Shown: in pieces, positions 40,999-43,525 of the stretch
How the letters are laid out: each line of letters starts with the position of its first letter
How positions within the stretch are numbered: position 1 is the stretch's first letter
Assembly (NCBI GenBank): GCA_964437825.1
Contig: CAYTIH010000019.1
Location: forward strand, 1 to 43,525
Reading direction: 5' to 3'
DNA: 43,525 nucleotides
DNA from: JBJFCE01 sp964437825
GTDB taxonomy: Bacteria; Bacillota; Clostridia; Lachnospirales; Lachnospiraceae
Notes under the pieces: model-generated
What the model was told of the DNA's origin: nothing
What the model saw: only the letters and a program-made list of their open reading frames with translations
The model's database searches: none
Position numbers and translations under genes: made by a program

Positions 40999-41943
40999 AT
41001 GAAATTTTTAGCGGATTATCATGATGGAGACCGGGTATTTGATATTTATCTTTGTAAACACAAATCATCTGCGATGACTAAGACAGGAAAGCCGTATGAT
41101 ACCGTGATTTTACAGGATAAATCGGGAACACTGGAGGGTAAGATCTGGGAACCGAATAATGCGGGAATTGCAGAGTTTGATGATCTCGATTACATAGAAG
41201 TGTACGGAGAGGTAACGAGCTTTAATGGTGCGCTTCAAATTAATGTAAAACGGGTACGGCTATGTGGGGAGGGCGAATACAATCCGGCCGATTATCTGCC
41301 CGTAAGTAAAAAGAATATTGATGATATGTACCGGCAGCTGATCGGATATATAGACAGTTTGGAAAATCCGTACTGTAAGCAGCTGCTCTATGATTTTTTT
41401 GTAAATGATGAGGCATTTGTCAAGAGGTTTAAACAGTCGTCAGCGGCAAAGAGTGTTCATCATGGATTCGTAGGCGGACTTCTTGAGCATACGCTGAGTG
41501 TCACAAAGCTTTGCGATTATTATTGTAAGGCATATCCGATTCTGAAAAGGGATCTGCTGCTGACTGCGGCCATGTTCCATGATATCGGAAAAACAAGGGA
41601 AATATCATTGTTCCCGGAAAATGATTATACGGATGAAGGACAGCTGCTGGGTCATATTGTTATGGGCGTTGAAATGATCGGGCAGAAAATAGATCAGATT
41701 GACGGTTTTCCGGAGGTACTGGCAGGTGAATTAAAGCATTGTATTCTGGCGCATCATGGGGATTTTGAATTCGGTTCCCCGAAAAAACCCGCAATAATTG
41801 AAGCGGCAGCGCTGAATTTTGCGGATAATACGGATGCAAAGCTGGAGACTTTTACGGAGCTTTTGGAGGGAACGGACAAAACGGGATGGCTTGGTTTTAA
41901 CAGGCTGCTGGATTCCAATGTGAGAATGACCAGAATGGAGTAA
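40999..41943 (+). CDS. YhaM-like 3'-5' exoribonuclease (OB fold plus HD domain)
   Basis: 314 aa from ATG 40999 (GGAGG 6 bases upstream); an earlier TTG would add nine residues. The N-terminal OB-fold (residues about 15-95, YDTVILQDKSGTLEGKIWEPN ... YIEVYGEVTSF) binds RNA or DNA. The HD metal centre starts SVHHGFVGGLLEHTLSVTKLCDYY and has AAMFHDIGKTRE plus HCILAHHGDFEFGSPKKP, as in YhaM of B. subtilis. It degrades RNA ends and single-stranded DNA and needs metal. It sits 33 bp after the HtrA-like gene and 8 bp before rlmD, probably one transcript. Confidence 0.9.
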   Translation: MKFLADYHDGDRVFDIYLCKHKSSAMTKTGKPYDTVILQDKSGTLEGKIWEPNNAGIAEFDDLDYIEVYGEVTSFNGALQINVKRVRLCGEGEYNPADYLPVSKKNIDDMYRQLIGYIDSLENPYCKQLLYDFFVNDEAFVKRFKQSSAAKSVHHGFVGGLLEHTLSVTKLCDYYCKAYPILKRDLLLTAAMFHDIGKTREISLFPENDYTDEGQLLGHIVMGVEMIGQKIDQIDGFPEVLAGELKHCILAHHGDFEFGSPKKPAIIEAAALNFADNTDAKLETFTELLEGTDKTGWLGFNRLLDSNVRMTRME

Positions 41944-41951
41944 AGTAAGAG

Positions 41952-43415
41952 ATGGCGTATCAGAAAAATGAATTGTTGGAAGTGGAGATTACCGATATCG
42001 GAAACGACGGAGAGGGTATCGGCAAGTGCGGCGGTTATACCCTATTTATTAAGGATGCCGTGATCGGTGATCTGGTACAGGCGCGGATTACAAAGCCCAA
42101 AAAAAATTATGCCTATGCAAGACTGGAGAAGGTTCTGTCACCTTCTCCTTTTCGCGTGGAGGCGCCTTGCCCCATACACAGACAGTGTGGGGGATGCCAG
42201 ATTCAGGCAATGAGCTATGAGAAGCAGCTGGAATTTAAGCAAAATAAAGTCAGGGGCAATCTGATCAGACTGGGAGGCTTTTCGGAAGCTGTTCTGGCTT
42301 CCGTTATGGAGCCGATTGTAGGAATGAAGCAGCAGCTGCGCTACCGCAATAAGGCACAGTACCCGATTGGCATGAATAAAGAGGGCAAACCGATTGCCGG
42401 ATTTTATGCAGGAAGGACGCATCAGATTATTCCGAATACCGATTGTCTGCTAGGGGAAGAAGCAAATCAGAAAATCCTGCAGTCGGTTCTTTCCTATATG
42501 CAGGAGAAACGGGTACCTGCCTATGATGAAACCACGGGTCAGGGACTGATCCGCCATGTACTCATCCGAACCGGCAGGACAAGCTGCGAGGTTTTAGTAT
42601 GTCTGGTTATTAACGGACGTGAGCTTCCTGAAAAAGAGGCACTGCTTCAAAAGCTGACTGCAATTGAAAACATGACAAGCGTGTCATACAGTATCAATAT
42701 GGAAAACACGAATGTCATTATGGGAAATGAAATCGTAAATGTGTGGGGGAATCCCTATATTACCGATAGCATTCGTATTTACAAACCGGGTTTACGGGAA
42801 TTCGACGGCAGACAGGTAACCTTCCGGATTTCTCCGTTATCTTTTTACCAGGTTAATCCGGAGCAGACGGAGAAGCTGTACAGCCTGGTGCTCGAATATG
42901 CCGGACTGACGGGAACGGAAACCGTATGGGATCTCTACTGCGGCATCGGAACGATTTCTCTTTTTCTGGCAAGAGATGCAAAGAAGGTATACGGCGTGGA
43001 AATTGTAGCCCAGGCAATCGAAGATGCAAAGGAAAACGCGGCATTAAATGGAATTGAGAATGCGGAATTCTTTGTCGGGAAAGCGGAGGAGGTATTGCCG
43101 GAATTCTATGAAAGAGAAAGCCGGAGCATAAATGAGACAGCTGAAAATACAGGGGATGATAAAAACATGCTGCATCCGGATGTCATCGTTGTGGACCCAC
43201 CCAGAAAGGGGTGCGATGAGATGTGTCTGAAAACCATGCTGCAGATGGCGCCGAAGCGGATCGTCTACGTGAGCTGTGACAGTGCGACGCTGGCAAGGGA
43301 TTTGCGGATCTTGTGCGATGGGGGATATGAGCTTAAGAGAGTCAGGGCGGTGGATCAGTTCGGACAGACTGTGCATGTGGAGACGGTCGCTCTGCTGACG
43401 AGAAAAGCCCAGTAA
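41952..43415 (+). CDS. rlmD: 23S rRNA (uracil-C5)-methyltransferase of the RlmD/RlmCD type
   Basis: 487 aa. An N-terminal TRAM domain (ELLEVEITDIGNDGEGIGKCGGYTLFIKDAVIGDLVQARI) precedes the iron-sulfur cysteines C73, C79, C82 (CPIHRQCGGC) and C165. The SAM-binding domain has VWDLYCGIGTISLFLA and VYGVEIVAQAIEDAKENA; the catalytic motifs are VVDPPRKGCD and YVSCDSATLARDL (nucleophilic Cys). It methylates U747 and/or U1939 of 23S rRNA; Firmicutes often have one enzyme for both. A stretch of about 25 residues (ERESRSINETAENTGDDKN) before VVDPPRKG is longer than usual. GGAG lies upstream. Confidence 0.94.
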   Translation: MAYQKNELLEVEITDIGNDGEGIGKCGGYTLFIKDAVIGDLVQARITKPKKNYAYARLEKVLSPSPFRVEAPCPIHRQCGGCQIQAMSYEKQLEFKQNKVRGNLIRLGGFSEAVLASVMEPIVGMKQQLRYRNKAQYPIGMNKEGKPIAGFYAGRTHQIIPNTDCLLGEEANQKILQSVLSYMQEKRVPAYDETTGQGLIRHVLIRTGRTSCEVLVCLVINGRELPEKEALLQKLTAIENMTSVSYSINMENTNVIMGNEIVNVWGNPYITDSIRIYKPGLREFDGRQVTFRISPLSFYQVNPEQTEKLYSLVLEYAGLTGTETVWDLYCGIGTISLFLARDAKKVYGVEIVAQAIEDAKENAALNGIENAEFFVGKAEEVLPEFYERESRSINETAENTGDDKNMLHPDVIVVDPPRKGCDEMCLKTMLQMAPKRIVYVSCDSATLARDLRILCDGGYELKRVRAVDQFGQTVHVETVALLTRKAQ

Positions 43416-43525
43416 ATCAAAGGTTTCTGCTGATTTGGAGCAAGAATGGATGTGTGTGTTTGTTTCTGCGGAATGGCAATGCGGAAACTGATTTACCCAG
43501 GGGGATAGGATTTGAGTAGAGCGAA
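43416..43525. other. Window end, no gene seen
   Basis: 110 bases after the rlmD stop. No terminator hairpin with a U tract and no convincing start with a ribosome binding site are visible. Confidence 0.5.

Overview
The window looks like a Lachnospiraceae-type (Clostridia, Bacillota) chromosome segment. This is inferred from gene content and synteny: class II galT beside galK, DegV and DUF3783 proteins, VanW/YoaR, AIR-synthase-like, Lrp plus aminotransferase, MutS2, an HtrA-like PDZ protein, YhaM and RlmD. Strong GGAGG ribosome binding sites and moderate GC fit. It is a draft assembly, with a 100-N gap at 7489-7588 inside a 19-bp tandem repeat.

Left part (1-7.7 kb): the 3' half of tRNA-Gly(GCC) and its terminator, a YeiH-type exporter remnant, a PaaI-type thioesterase, oligoendopeptidase F, an internally deleted flavin-binding-fold gene, then a TetR regulator and a heterodimeric ABC exporter. 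The 19-bp repeat array lies between the exporter stop and its terminator.

Accessory part (7.7-15.7 kb): overlapping marR, GNAT acetyltransferase and double-HTH merR genes, a second heterodimeric ABC exporter flanked by low-complexity tandem repeats, and a tetR gene with two membrane-protein genes. Three regulator classes (TetR, MarR, MerR) stand beside two exporter pairs, which suggests a zone for efflux and stress response to small molecules.

Scar/defence-like part (15.9-20.2 kb, visibly AT-rich): a frameshifted VOC gene, an HTH-Fic AMPylase with an inhibitory helix, a DUF262 (GmrSD-like) gene cut to about a third of its length, the C-terminal stub of a conjugative-transposon tyrosine integrase, an unrecognised 315-aa protein with a HEPN-type R-x4-H motif, and a frameshifted GNAT. 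I read this as the residue of an integrated element and defence island. The HEPN-like gene is intact and is the best candidate for an undescribed activity.

Housekeeping part (20.4-43.5 kb): LMW-PTP, VanZ, DegV, DUF3783; an AraC regulator with galK-galT (Leloir pathway); endonuclease III; a DnaQ-like exonuclease; a VanW-family envelope protein; an AIR-synthase relative; an Lrp/aminotransferase pair; TrmL; a minus-strand block running mutS2, response regulator, histidine kinase; a pseudo-HtrA/PDZ protein; YhaM; RlmD. mutS2 appears to have a promoter placed so that its mRNA starts at or beside the ATG (leaderless). A 27-bp perfect inverted dispersed repeat links the regions upstream of araC and trmL. 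Short tandem duplications of 14-36 bp occur at several gene junctions.
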